From positions 62,001-126,000 of the forward strand of contig CAVWEI010000005.1 of NCBI GenBank assembly GCA_963753845.1: a DNA stretch of 64,000 bases, given 5' to 3'. Origin of the DNA: Thiosocius sp963753845. GTDB lineage: Bacteria > Pseudomonadota > Gammaproteobacteria > Chromatiales > Chromatiaceae. The notes beneath the pieces are model-generated. The model was given only the letters and a program-made list of their open reading frames with translations, was not told the origin of the DNA and did no database searches. Below, one piece after another: positions 1 to 8,360 of this stretch (positions are counted from its first letter, which is position 1; the number at the start of each line of letters is the position of its first letter). A program made the position numbers and the translations under genes.

Positions 1-341
1 GACAACATGCCCGTCGCAATGACGATCGGTGTCCTGGTCGCCACCGCACTGGATCTCGGAATGGCCGACAAGTCCATGGCCAGGGGCTTGTTCGGATCAC
101 TCTTGCGGAGTGGTTGCCCGGTCGTCGCCAAGATCGCGCATGGGCTGGCGTGGGCAATCAAAGCCTTTGGTCTGCCGGTTCCCAGGGCCATGAGCCACAT
201 GCGCTGCGGCGTATCCTGACGCCTGGTTTACGTCCGCCCACCTGCCATTGGTCGGCATCTTTAGCCTTCGCGAGACACCGTCTGTGCGAAATCGGTTTCA
301 CTGATCGCATTGAACCGTGCCATGGTTCGAGGCATGGTTTT
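1..341. other. Left edge, no assignable gene
   Basis: A plus-strand frame is open from the window edge to a stop at 217-219 (about 72 residues), and minus-strand frames are also partly open here. None of the translations shows a family motif I recognise. The stretch could be the 3' end of a gene that starts outside the window, or intergenic sequence. Nothing is claimed beyond that. Confidence 0.2.
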
Positions 342-1052
342 CTACCATCGATCCCCGCGCGAGCCACCGGTCCTGATCTTTCCGGACAGCAGGGCGAGCA
401 GAAATGCCTTTTGATCGGGTAGTTTCTGAAAGTGCTTGTACGACTTCACACCAAAAGCGTTCGGATCCAGTTCGTAATAGGTCAATGACATGTTCTCCGG
501 GCCCTCGAACGCACTGATATCGTAGTTCTGCAATATGGCCAGTCGCTTCTCCGCCGGCATGGTCGCGATCTGCGCGACGTATGCGATATATTCGTGGGCG
601 ATTCGTTGGTTGGATGCGGGCTGAATATGCTGTTCCACAATGGCGTGGGCGATCTCATGTGTGGCGAAGCTCGTATAAAGGGCCTCATCCATAGGGGTTC
701 TGAACGGCGACTGCTTTTCGCACTGCGCGACGGCCTGTTTGAAACTCAAGAACCGGACTGTCCGTGAACTGGCGTCGTACAGGCCGATATGGGCCCCGTG
801 CTTGCCGATAGCGGAGTCGCTCAAGGTCACTTGAATCGTGTCTTCTGTCTCCAGTCCATGCGAGCGTAAGAATGCGACTGCCCTTTCGGCACCCGCGCAG
901 ACCCGGACGCGGTCTGCTCCAGACCCGGCATTGACCTGCACCCCGATGCCAGGGCATTCAAGTACCGGCGTTGGCGTGCCGGCCGACGCCGTCAGCAAGG
1001 TGCCAAGTCCGATCATCGCCGTGAGGATTCCGGAAAAAAGCGTTTGCACCAA
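342..1052 (-). CDS. Secreted zincin-like DUF6639-type protein
   Basis: This gene encodes a protein of about 236 residues with an N-terminal hydrophobic signal segment ending near Ala-Ser-Ala-Gly (residues 22-25), so the mature protein should lie in the periplasm or outside. The motif His132-Glu133-Ile-Ala-His136 matches the HExxH zinc site of metallopeptidases, and a second His-Glu pair at about 153-154 could supply a further ligand. The overall pattern resembles the uncharacterised DUF6639 family. No ATG lies at the start: the frame opens with TTG at 1052 followed by GTG at 1049, and a GAGAGG stretch upstream favours the GTG. Whether it is an active protease and what it would cleave cannot be read from the sequence. 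The neighbouring gene remnant does not help with function. Confidence 0.7.
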   Translation of the reverse strand: MVQTLFSGILTAMIGLGTLLTASAGTPTPVLECPGIGVQVNAGSGADRVRVCAGAERAVAFLRSHGLETEDTIQVTLSDSAIGKHGAHIGLYDASSRTVRFLSFKQAVAQCEKQSPFRTPMDEALYTSFATHEIAHAIVEQHIQPASNQRIAHEYIAYVAQIATMPAEKRLAILQNYDISAFEGPENMSLTYYELDPNAFGVKSYKHFQKLPDQKAFLLALLSGKIRTGGSRGDRW

Positions 1053-1249
1053 GCCGCACCCTCTCGCTGGCCAACCGCTTGACTGTACCCGAATGCACCC
1101 CGACGCGACAGCCGCCGGGCAGACTCCGCAACACGATCATTGCCGATGACCCGGTGGGAGCGCAGTTGACTGGGATGTCGCGTCGGTTTGAGGCTATATT
1201 GCATCCCAGTGAAAAGTGTCGAACATTTCCCCAGGGATCATTTCCGCGG

Positions 1250-1570
1250 CTTGATGAGAGGCAGGAGGTTGAATGCAGAGCCCGAGAAATACCGCGGAAT
1301 ATTTCTTTTCGCGGACAGGCGATTCCCGGCAACGAAATTTTCATCATTGCAGACGCGACCCTGGATGAACGCTTTGCCGACAATCCACTTGTACTGAACG
1401 AACCAAAGATCCGTTTCTACAGCGAATCGTGGCTATGACATCCATCCTTCTGCGACGGCACCGTAACGGTACAGGGTGACGAGGACCATTCGATCGATGT
1501 GTGGTTGAAGAGGGCGGATGCATGGATGTACGAAAAGAAGCGCGCGGCTGTGGACGGCTGCAATAAGTAG
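1250..1570 (+). pseudogene. Decayed GAF-GGDEF (diguanylate cyclase) gene
   Basis: One plus-strand frame carries two recognisable pieces of a sensor diguanylate cyclase. The first, about 1250-1435, has the GAF-domain signatures IPRNISF, DATLDERFADNPLV and KIRFYS, and stops at a TGA at 1436-1438. After that stop, the same frame reads into WLKRADAWMYEKKRA (about 1502-1546) and ends at 1570, which matches the last helix of a GGDEF domain. The remainder of GAF and nearly all of GGDEF, including the GGDEF motif itself, are missing. A short in-frame gap also seems to precede IPRN. An internal deletion plus a nonsense codon in a former GAF-GGDEF protein explains this best. There is no start codon with a ribosome binding site, and the locus should have no enzymatic output. 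Confidence 0.7.
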
Positions 1571-1700
1571 TGTCTCGGCTGGCGCCTGGCCCGGATACTC
1601 ATCGGGCGGATCGCAAGGGTTTCTGTCGGTGGGCTCATAAACCTTGAACTTGAAGACAAGGCGCACACAAGGCGTCGATATTGATCCAGGAACGCATCAA

Positions 1701-2069
1701 ATGGCTTTCTTGAACGGCATAACGATACTTCTGATCTACCAGCTGGCAGGTGAAATCAGCGTCTTGCTGTTGCGTATACCTGTTCCCGGACCGGTGCTGG
1801 GCATGATCATGCTTTTTCTCACGCTGTTGTTGCGCAGAAGCTCGACCGAATCGCTGGATGCGGGCTCCGGTGCGTTGTTGAGCCATCTGTCTCTGCTGTT
1901 CGTGCCGGCCGGTGTGGGCATGATGGTGCACTTTGACAGGATCAGCAATGAATGGCTGCCGATCAGCGTCGCCCTGGTCCTGAGTACCGTCATTACCATG
2001 GCAGCCACGGCCGCGATCATGGTCGGGACCCGTCGTCTGCTGTCGAAGAGGGCGGAAGACCATGCCTGA
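1701..2069 (+). CDS. CidA/LrgA family holin-like protein
   Basis: The product is a 122-residue membrane protein with four predicted hydrophobic segments. It carries the family signature RIPVPGPVLGMIML near residues 25-38 and a conserved VPAGVGMM stretch near 68-75. CidA/LrgA proteins are small membrane proteins compared with holins; they act with an LrgB/CidB partner and have been linked to murein hydrolase control and to export of small organic acids. The ATG at 1701 was chosen because the family begins directly before the first membrane helix; the same frame is open further upstream to 1644 without family similarity. Its end overlaps the start of the LrgB-type gene by eight bases, so the two are almost certainly co-translated. 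Confidence 0.88.
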   Translation: MAFLNGITILLIYQLAGEISVLLLRIPVPGPVLGMIMLFLTLLLRRSSTESLDAGSGALLSHLSLLFVPAGVGMMVHFDRISNEWLPISVALVLSTVITMAATAAIMVGTRRLLSKRAEDHA

Positions 2070-2793
2070 GCAGCATCTGTCGACGATCTGGGTCTACCTG
2101 TCTGCCTCGCCCCTGCTGGGCCTGACCGTCACCCTGGTGGCCTACAGCCTGGCATATCGTCTCTACATCTATGCCAACTCGAATCCCCTGTTGAACCCGG
2201 TGATCACCGCGGTCGTGGCCCTGATCTGCTTCCTGCTGCTGACGGATACCCCCTATGCGGCGTATTTCGAAGGCGGCCAGTTCGTGCATTTTCTGCTCGG
2301 TCCGGCGACGGTTGCCTTGGCAGTGCCGCTCTACAAGCAATGCGCCAACCTGAAGAAGCTGTGGCTGCCCGTGTCGGTCGGTCTCCTTGCGGGGATCACC
2401 ATCGGTGCCCTGAGTTCGGTCGGCATTGCCCGGATGCTGGGCGCAAGTCTGCAGACCCAGTTGTCGCTGGCCCCGAAGTCGGTCACTGCACCCGTGGCCA
2501 TGGGTATATCGGAACAGATTGGCGGCCTGCCTTCACTGACCGCGGTACTGGTGGTGGTGACCGGCATCCTGGGCGCTGTACTCGGCAGCAAGCTGTTCGA
2601 ACTGATGCGCATCCGGGATGACGCGGTCAAGGGCGTGGCCATGGGGGTCGCGGCGCACGGGATAGGGACCGCGCGGGCCTTCCAGATCAGTTCGGAGATG
2701 GGCGCTTTCTCCGGGCTGGCGATGGCGCTGTCGGCCTTTGCCACGGCGGTGATTCTGCCCTGGTTGTTGAGTCTTGTGGGCATCCTTCCGTGA
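2062..2793 (+). CDS. LrgB family membrane protein
   Basis: This gene encodes a 243-residue polytopic membrane protein of the LrgB/CidB/YohK family. Signatures include NPLLNPV near residues 41-47, PLYKQ near 108-112, and the family block LAPKSVTAPVAMGIS near 146-160, followed by the AHGIGTARAF stretch near 208-217. It starts inside the 3' end of the CidA-type gene and forms the standard two-gene unit. LrgB proteins are proposed to act with the CidA/LrgA partner in envelope homeostasis or as exporters such as the plant plastidial glycolate/glycerate transporter PLGG1, a fusion of the two. The substrate here is unknown, and no adjacent regulator is visible. Confidence 0.9.
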   Translation: MPEQHLSTIWVYLSASPLLGLTVTLVAYSLAYRLYIYANSNPLLNPVITAVVALICFLLLTDTPYAAYFEGGQFVHFLLGPATVALAVPLYKQCANLKKLWLPVSVGLLAGITIGALSSVGIARMLGASLQTQLSLAPKSVTAPVAMGISEQIGGLPSLTAVLVVVTGILGAVLGSKLFELMRIRDDAVKGVAMGVAAHGIGTARAFQISSEMGAFSGLAMALSAFATAVILPWLLSLVGILP

Positions 2794-2954
2794 AGACATG
2801 CGCGGTTTCAAGTCGTCGGGGACATCCTGCCAAGCGGATGAGTTTGAGTGCCAGGCGAAGACCCCGCAGGTGCGTTCGAACAACCGGGAGGTGCGTGCGG
2901 CCAGACCCTGCCGCCCCGCCGGGAAGGCAAGGTGCTGGAGCTGACCACGCGGAT

Positions 2955-3962
2955 TCAGCCCTGATTGCCGCCGGCGGGCGTTTCGTCTGTTTCCGGCACC
3001 GGGACCCAGCCGGGTCCGGGATCGAATGACGGCATCGCCTCGGCCTCCGTCGCACTTTCGGGCCCGAGGTCCTTCTGGTAGACGACGCCCTCGTGGCTGA
3101 CCATGAAGCTCATGATCCCGGTTTCACCGTATTCTGCCGGCCAGGCGATGAGTGCAAAACCGGCGATCATCCGCCCGCCTATGACATAGTTGTAGGCACC
3201 GCCCGGTGCATCCCTGCCCTGGGATGTGAGTATCCGGTAGTGGTAGCCGTGATAGGCGCCATCGGGCAGATCGTTGTCGGCAAACAACGGGCCCAGTGGG
3301 CTTTCTGTTTCACCGGGCTGGGTCTCCCAGTAAAGCCCGTCATGCTCGCCGGGCGTGCTGAGAAACTTCTGTGCGTATTCGAGCACACCGTCGCCGTTCC
3401 GGTCCTGCTCGGCGTATTCCACCTGTGCATCATAGTAAGCCAGCGAGGCCTGGATGGTTGCGAGTTCATCCCTGCCGATCTGGCGAATACGGACCTGCTC
3501 AATACCTGCGTCGGTATCGAAATACCAGCCGCGGTCTCCCTCGACGATCGGAACCGGAAAGGTCCAGTAATTCTTGCCGATGGCCAGCATGAACTCCTGT
3601 TCGTCCTCGGGAATGAGTTCATGGTGCTCTGCATAAAGTGCGAGGTACTTGTCGACATTCTCGCGCCCGATCGGATCCAGCGGCAAAAGGTCAGCATACT
3701 TCTCGCCGAACATCTTTTTGAGTGCCTCCCGGTCCTCGGTATCGAGTGCATCTGTGAGCGCCTGGGCCGCAAGCTCAGGCGATGCATACATGGTCTGCTT
3801 GATGGCCGGGTCCGCGTCCGGCGCTGGCTCTTTGTCCGCAAACGCCGGGCCAGCTGTGACCACAAGCAAAGTCACTGCGGCGACGGTGCACATCAGTCGC
3901 GCAAGCGTCCTGTGAAACCGACCGGCCACCGGGGTCGTCATTGTTTGATTGCATGTTTTCAT
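2955..3962 (-). CDS. DUF2950 family secreted protein
   Basis: The product is a 335-residue protein with a long N-terminal region followed by a signal peptide core (residues about 22-38) and a likely cleavage site after AFA at about 42. The mature part shows the DUF2950 pattern: a repeated WTFPVPIV/GWYFDTDAG block in the middle and YHYRILTSQG with NYVIGGRMIAGFALIAWPAEYG toward the C-terminus. No catalytic motif is known for this family. It lies 132 bases downstream of a DUF3300 gene on the same strand, a pairing seen in many proteobacteria, which suggests a shared extracytoplasmic role. The function itself is unknown. Confidence 0.85.
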   Translation of the reverse strand: MKTCNQTMTTPVAGRFHRTLARLMCTVAAVTLLVVTAGPAFADKEPAPDADPAIKQTMYASPELAAQALTDALDTEDREALKKMFGEKYADLLPLDPIGRENVDKYLALYAEHHELIPEDEQEFMLAIGKNYWTFPVPIVEGDRGWYFDTDAGIEQVRIRQIGRDELATIQASLAYYDAQVEYAEQDRNGDGVLEYAQKFLSTPGEHDGLYWETQPGETESPLGPLFADNDLPDGAYHGYHYRILTSQGRDAPGGAYNYVIGGRMIAGFALIAWPAEYGETGIMSFMVSHEGVVYQKDLGPESATEAEAMPSFDPGPGWVPVPETDETPAGGNQG

Positions 3963-4094
3963 TGTTTTCCCCTATCGACCCCTGAGACCGCCACCACCAC
4001 CGGCGCGCATGCCGCCACCCCGCCGGCCCTTCCGCCGCCGACCCTTCCGCCGGCGCTGCGCTGTGCCCGCGTGCTGGCGCTGCCACGATTGAAA

Positions 4095-5354
4095 TCACGC
4101 GTGGTCTTGCCGGCGTTGCCGACGTCTTTCAAGGCTGAATTGCTTCTGTTGCCTGTCTTGGCCGCCGACCTGACCGCCGCCGGCACGGTTCGAGGCCTTG
4201 GCCGCACCGCCCGACCTGTCGGCGAGCTTTGCGGAGGCCGCTTCGCGACTGGCGGCCTTGTTGCCTGCGGAGGCGGCCCCACCCTTATCGGCCCGGTTGC
4301 CAAGCTTTCCTGCAGCATTCTCGCGGTTGGCCTGGTTGACCGAGTCCCTGGCGCGATCGCCGCCGGCACCGGCCAGTTGCTTGCGTTCCTTGGCGGGGTC
4401 CAGGCCACGATCTTTCAGCGCGGCCTGGGCCTTGGCGCGGTCTGCATCACGACCTCGGAACTCCTTGCGTTGGTCCGCGCCGCCGACCTTCTTGGCGTAC
4501 TTGTCGCGGCTGCCCTTGTCGCGGTAAGGAACGCCTTTGCGGTTGTTCGCATTGTGTTGCCAGCTGGTGTTGCGGTTGTTGACATCCAGCCGGTTGCGGT
4601 TGACGTTGATATTGTTGTAGCGGTTGACGTTGATGTCGACGCTGTGATTGCGCCAGTTGGCGCCACCCCAGAGTGCATTGGTGATCCCGATCCCGATCCC
4701 GAAGCCGATGCCGCGTACAACGGCTGAGCCGAAGCCCCAGCCAATGGGCTGATAGTAATAGGGCGGATAGCTGGGCCACCACCAGGGGCCGTAGATGACC
4801 GTTGGGTTGTACACGGGGACATACACCACCTTGGGGTCGGCGGGCTCAATCACGATCACGGTATCGCTGGCATTTCCCTCGACGGTTACCGTCTGCTCCT
4901 TGGTCGTCTCGAGGTTGCCCTCTTCCTTGGCCTTTTTACGCAGTTCCTGGGCGGTGTCCATGACGCCGTCCGGGTCCGCGAGGAAGGCATCACCGAGGCT
5001 TTGAACCCAGTTGGGTTTTTCGCCCATCATCGCCAGGACCTGCGGGAAGGCCACCAGCGACATGACACTGGGATCCCAGGACTTGTCCTCCACGGCTGTC
5101 ACCGCGGCATCGCCTTCCTGCTTGGGGTTGGCCTTGGACCACTCGACCGCCTCGGCGACGTCGGCCGGGTAGGTCGAGGCCATCAGGATCTGCGACAACA
5201 GCGAGTCGGGGTAGAGCGCGATCGGCGCCATCATCTGGTCGAGTTCCGACTGACTGAAGGTCGGCTTCTCGTCTGCTGCCATCGTCCACCCCGGAGACAG
5301 GCCGAGCAGGGACGCAATCAGCAGCATGCGGATTCCGACAGTGAGTTTTTTCAT
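4095..5354 (-). CDS. DUF3300 domain-containing secreted protein
   Basis: A signal peptide (residues 1-26, ending in MAA) is followed by the DUF3300 core: SELDQMMAPIALYPDSLLSQILMASTYP near residues 35-62 and the Tyr/Trp/Pro-rich GPWWWPSYPPYYYQP near 189-203. The C-terminal half is low complexity, rich in Arg, Asn, Ala and Gly. The family is widespread, uncharacterised and exported. As read, the frame stops at 4095, but the next frame downstream encodes a tail with NSALKDVGN and TTRDFNRGS. The original frame then resumes to a Gly/Arg-rich end at 3972. The full protein is therefore probably about 460 residues, with two compensating frame changes in this assembly. The ATG at 5354 is followed by a Lys-Lys signal peptide start. 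It pairs with the DUF2950 gene downstream. Confidence 0.82.
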   Translation of the reverse strand: MKKLTVGIRMLLIASLLGLSPGWTMAADEKPTFSQSELDQMMAPIALYPDSLLSQILMASTYPADVAEAVEWSKANPKQEGDAAVTAVEDKSWDPSVMSLVAFPQVLAMMGEKPNWVQSLGDAFLADPDGVMDTAQELRKKAKEEGNLETTKEQTVTVEGNASDTVIVIEPADPKVVYVPVYNPTVIYGPWWWPSYPPYYYQPIGWGFGSAVVRGIGFGIGIGITNALWGGANWRNHSVDINVNRYNNINVNRNRLDVNNRNTSWQHNANNRKGVPYRDKGSRDKYAKKVGGADQRKEFRGRDADRAKAQAALKDRGLDPAKERKQLAGAGGDRARDSVNQANRENAAGKLGNRADKGGAASAGNKAASREAASAKLADRSGGAAKASNRAGGGQVGGQDRQQKQFSLERRRQRRQDHA

Positions 5355-5467
5355 ATCAGGTTTCCTCGAAACTGGACATCTTCGTTGGCCAATGACTTAA
5401 GACCGCGTCAACCGGTCGCCGCTAAGGCTGGCGGACACGATACCCGGTGTTGCTTCTTGCGTCATGC

Positions 5468-6046
5468 TCACCCCGGGTTTTCCCCAGAAATTGAATAGAC
5501 ATAGGCGGTCTTTGTCGTTGCATCACTGTCGATCCAGCCACCGAGATGCTCCTGCACGGCCATGAAGGCGTCGTAGGCCCGCTTGGCCATCTTCGCCGTG
5601 TATTCTTCTTTCTCGTCTTCGTATTTGAAGCTGAATTCGCTGACGATCGGGTCTTCGCTGTCCTCACTCCCATACCAGATGGTCAAGGCGCATTGCGCCG
5701 AGACCTCGGGGTCCTTGCGGATCTGAAAGCTGGTGCCTTTGATCACCCGTTCATAGGCCGCGAAGCCACTCACCTCGATCAGGCCCTGCGCTTCGGGAAA
5801 CTCGTCAACCGACCCACGCAGGCCCGGGTATAGCTCATCGACATGCGCCAGTGTCTCGAGTGCTGATTCGCCGCCCAGGATGATATTGCTCGAAAAGCTG
5901 TAGACGGCCTGGAAGGGCGCCTTGATGTCCTCCTCGAACTTCATGTCCGGTTCGAAACCGTCCGCGGGTGTCATCGTCCTGCCCTGGCTGATGAACCGGT
6001 CCGGCTTGAGCATCAGCTTGTATTCACGGGATGTCAGGGTCTGCAT
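5468..6046 (-). CDS. Conserved-looking hypothetical protein
   Basis: This is a soluble protein of 192 residues without a signal peptide or membrane segment, and I do not recognise the family. It is acidic, with a C-terminal stretch rich in Glu, Lys and aromatic residues (FSFKYEDEKEEYTAKMAKRAYDAF near 138-161) that could form a helix. Coding potential is supported by the uninterrupted frame, the amino-acid balance and a GGAG element 13 bases upstream of the ATG at 6046. It is transcribed in the same direction as the DUF3300 and DUF2950 genes, with a 113-base gap, and diverges from the membrane sulfatase-like gene. No function can be assigned. Confidence 0.6.
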   Translation of the reverse strand: MQTLTSREYKLMLKPDRFISQGRTMTPADGFEPDMKFEEDIKAPFQAVYSFSSNIILGGESALETLAHVDELYPGLRGSVDEFPEAQGLIEVSGFAAYERVIKGTSFQIRKDPEVSAQCALTIWYGSEDSEDPIVSEFSFKYEDEKEEYTAKMAKRAYDAFMAVQEHLGGWIDSDATTKTAYVYSISGENPG

Positions 6047-6199
6047 GGCGGTGTTGCTCCGGTGTCAGGTGGCGAGGCCACTACGAGGAATTCGATGGCC
6101 TTTCAGGTTTCATTGTCGGCGCAGTCCCTTTTATGCGGTCCAGGGCAAGAAGGATGGAAACAGGACTCGCAGCCGCAAATTTTTCGCAACTCTTCGGTC

Positions 6200-6228
6200 T
6201 GTAGACTGTCCTACTTACGCCATATAAT
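6200..6228 (+). promoter_or_regulatory. Candidate sigma70 promoter
   Basis: A perfect TATAAT lies at 6223-6228 in the 256-base divergent gap. A poor -35 match (TGTAGA) sits 17 bases upstream. It points toward the membrane phosphatase-superfamily gene at 6303. The -10 is convincing and the -35 is not. Confidence 0.35.
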
Positions 6229-6302
6229 CACGCCCGCCTGTAATCGTTAACCGCCCGGTCGAGCAGCACAGGCCATCGGTTTACCCCTTTTCGGAGAAAT
6301 GA

Positions 6303-8162
6303 ATGGCGGTCCCTGGGTTTTTTCACAGCCGCGCCGGCGGCTGGGTCGTCGCACTCGGTTTTGTGGTGGCGTGGTACGCCTTGTTACAGGGTATTGCGGT
6401 TTTCTTCTTCAATGTGTCCCCCAACCTCGACGCAGTACCACGTGACCTGGCCGCCAATCTGCTGCTGGCCGCGATGCTGTACGCGATCAGCCGCAATCTG
6501 CGAGTCTATCTGCCGGCCACGGCTGTGCTGTTGGCCGCGCTGCATCTGAGCAATGCGGGCAAGGTCGCGATTCTTGGCGGGCCCATCATGCCGGACGATT
6601 TTCTTGCGGTACGCAATCTGTTCCTGCTGCTGGAGGGCTGGCAGCTCGCAGGTGCGATAGCGATTGTCGCGATACCGGCGCTGCTGTTGCTGATGATGCT
6701 GGCGTGGCGTTCCAGCCGCACCTGGTTGATCCTGGGCCTGGCGGCCATCACGGTGGCCGGGGTCGTTGTCGCGCCGGGCGTCGTGGTTGCGTCCATGGAC
6801 GCCCGGATCGGCAACTCGGTATGGAATCAACGCGGCAACTACGAGGGCCGTGGTCTGCTGTTGCACCTGGTGCAGGAGAGCGCGCGTTACCTGGCGCGCG
6901 CCGGTTCACCGCCCTCTGCAGACGACGTCGCTGCGGCCCTGAATCGGCTCGGACCACAGGATGCGGTGGTGCCGGAGGGTGATCCGCCGCAGCCCTCCGG
7001 GAGCAGCCAGCGCAATGTGCACCTTATCGTCCTGGAATCCTTCTGGGACCCCATGGAACTGAAGGCTGCCGGCCTTTCGCCCGACCCGGTAGACCCGCGT
7101 TTTCGCGAGCTGTGGCGGAAAACCGGTTACAGCAGTGCGATGTCGCCGGTGTTCGGCGGATACACCGCAAACGCGGAATTCGAGGTGCTCTGCGGGTTCC
7201 CGGTGACCGAGGATGCGGTGTTTTTCGAAGGCTGGCTACGTCGCGACGTACCCTGCCTGCCGCGCCATCTGGGCAATGCCGGGTACCAGACGATCGCCTC
7301 GCATCCCAATGTGGCGGCCTTCTGGAACCGGGTTAATGCGTACCAACGCGTCGGATTCGGGACCTACTGGTCGGAAAAGGATTTCGTTCTCGACGATATG
7401 AACCGCGATTTTCTCAGCGATGCCTCACTGTATCGTCAGGTACTGGAGAAAATCGGGCCGATGATGGCGTCGGACCAACCGGTCTTCAGCTATGTGCTGA
7501 CCTTTTTTGGTCACCTGGATTACCCTCTGAACTCGCAGCGGCCGCGCGTGATCGAATCGGTCGACGGCCCGGGCCTGTTGGATTCCTATGCCAACACCAT
7601 CTACTACAAGTCGCGGGAGCTGATGGATTTCCTGGTGCAGCTGAAGCAGGCAGACCCGGACGGCATCGTCGTGCTGTTCGGCGATCATCTGCCCTTCCTG
7701 GGCCCGAACTTTGCCGGCTTCACGGAGAGCGGCCTGCTGGCCGACAACCGGGCAAAGTTCGACGCCGCCATGGTACGGCGCCTGGTCAGCACGCCGCTGG
7801 TGGTGATCGATGGAGGGCGTGGCCCGCTGAAGCTGGGCGATGTGCCGATGTACCGTATTCCGGAACTGATCCTGAATCTGCTGGAGGATCGTCGGCCGAC
7901 GGTGATGGGTCTCCCGGGCCGCTGGCAGCAGGGGGTCGTCCGCCCGCTGCCGGGTATGCACCTGATCACTCAGGGCGAAAGCCAGTCGCTGTGTCGTCCG
8001 GATCGCGATCCGACGCAGGCATGCACCGATTCCGGGGCCTGGCTCGAGTCTGTGGTCACCCTGACCCGCGACCTGTTCGGCGGCGAACAGCACCTGACCG
8101 GGGGATTGATGCCGGGGGCGGCAGACTTGCGCACCACCCGGCTCGAATCCGGTGGGGGGTGA
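6303..8162 (+). CDS. LTA synthase / sulfatase-type membrane enzyme
   Basis: The product is a 619-residue membrane protein. The first 180 residues hold four to five transmembrane segments, and the rest is a periplasmic domain of the alkaline phosphatase superfamily, the sulfatase branch that includes lipoteichoic acid synthase and the phosphoglycerol transferase OpgB. Visible active-site elements are Glu245 in VLESFW, Thr288 in FGGYTANAEFEVLCGFP (the expected nucleophile position) and Asp461-His462 in LFGDHLPF. In this branch, enzymes move phosphoglycerol or phosphoethanolamine from phospholipid onto a glycan or lipid. The acceptor here is unknown; periplasmic glucans or lipopolysaccharide are possible. 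The ATG at 6303 follows a GGAG element. It appears to be monocistronic. Confidence 0.85.
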   Translation: MAVPGFFHSRAGGWVVALGFVVAWYALLQGIAVFFFNVSPNLDAVPRDLAANLLLAAMLYAISRNLRVYLPATAVLLAALHLSNAGKVAILGGPIMPDDFLAVRNLFLLLEGWQLAGAIAIVAIPALLLLMMLAWRSSRTWLILGLAAITVAGVVVAPGVVVASMDARIGNSVWNQRGNYEGRGLLLHLVQESARYLARAGSPPSADDVAAALNRLGPQDAVVPEGDPPQPSGSSQRNVHLIVLESFWDPMELKAAGLSPDPVDPRFRELWRKTGYSSAMSPVFGGYTANAEFEVLCGFPVTEDAVFFEGWLRRDVPCLPRHLGNAGYQTIASHPNVAAFWNRVNAYQRVGFGTYWSEKDFVLDDMNRDFLSDASLYRQVLEKIGPMMASDQPVFSYVLTFFGHLDYPLNSQRPRVIESVDGPGLLDSYANTIYYKSRELMDFLVQLKQADPDGIVVLFGDHLPFLGPNFAGFTESGLLADNRAKFDAAMVRRLVSTPLVVIDGGRGPLKLGDVPMYRIPELILNLLEDRRPTVMGLPGRWQQGVVRPLPGMHLITQGESQSLCRPDRDPTQACTDSGAWLESVVTLTRDLFGGEQHLTGGLMPGAADLRTTRLESGGG

Positions 8163-8360
8163 GAGAGCCGGTCTGCCCGTCGAAAGGATGGCTCACCACA
8201 GCGCGCATGAACACGCGGCATATGCAGAATTTTTCTGCGGTCGGTCAATGACGTGAATCGGGCATCTCATGTAACGTTCCTTTTTCTGCCGGGAAAGTGA
8301 TCCTGTCTGCTCAATCGGTGTGCGGATTCGATCATCCGCATTGCGATCGTCGAGCACACA

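Noticed and set aside
3093..4727. 544-codon open frame on the plus strand
   Set aside because: It is antisense to DUF2950 and DUF3300, both with signal peptides and family motifs. The translation is Val/Ala/Gly-rich with no domain; GC-rich antisense shadow.
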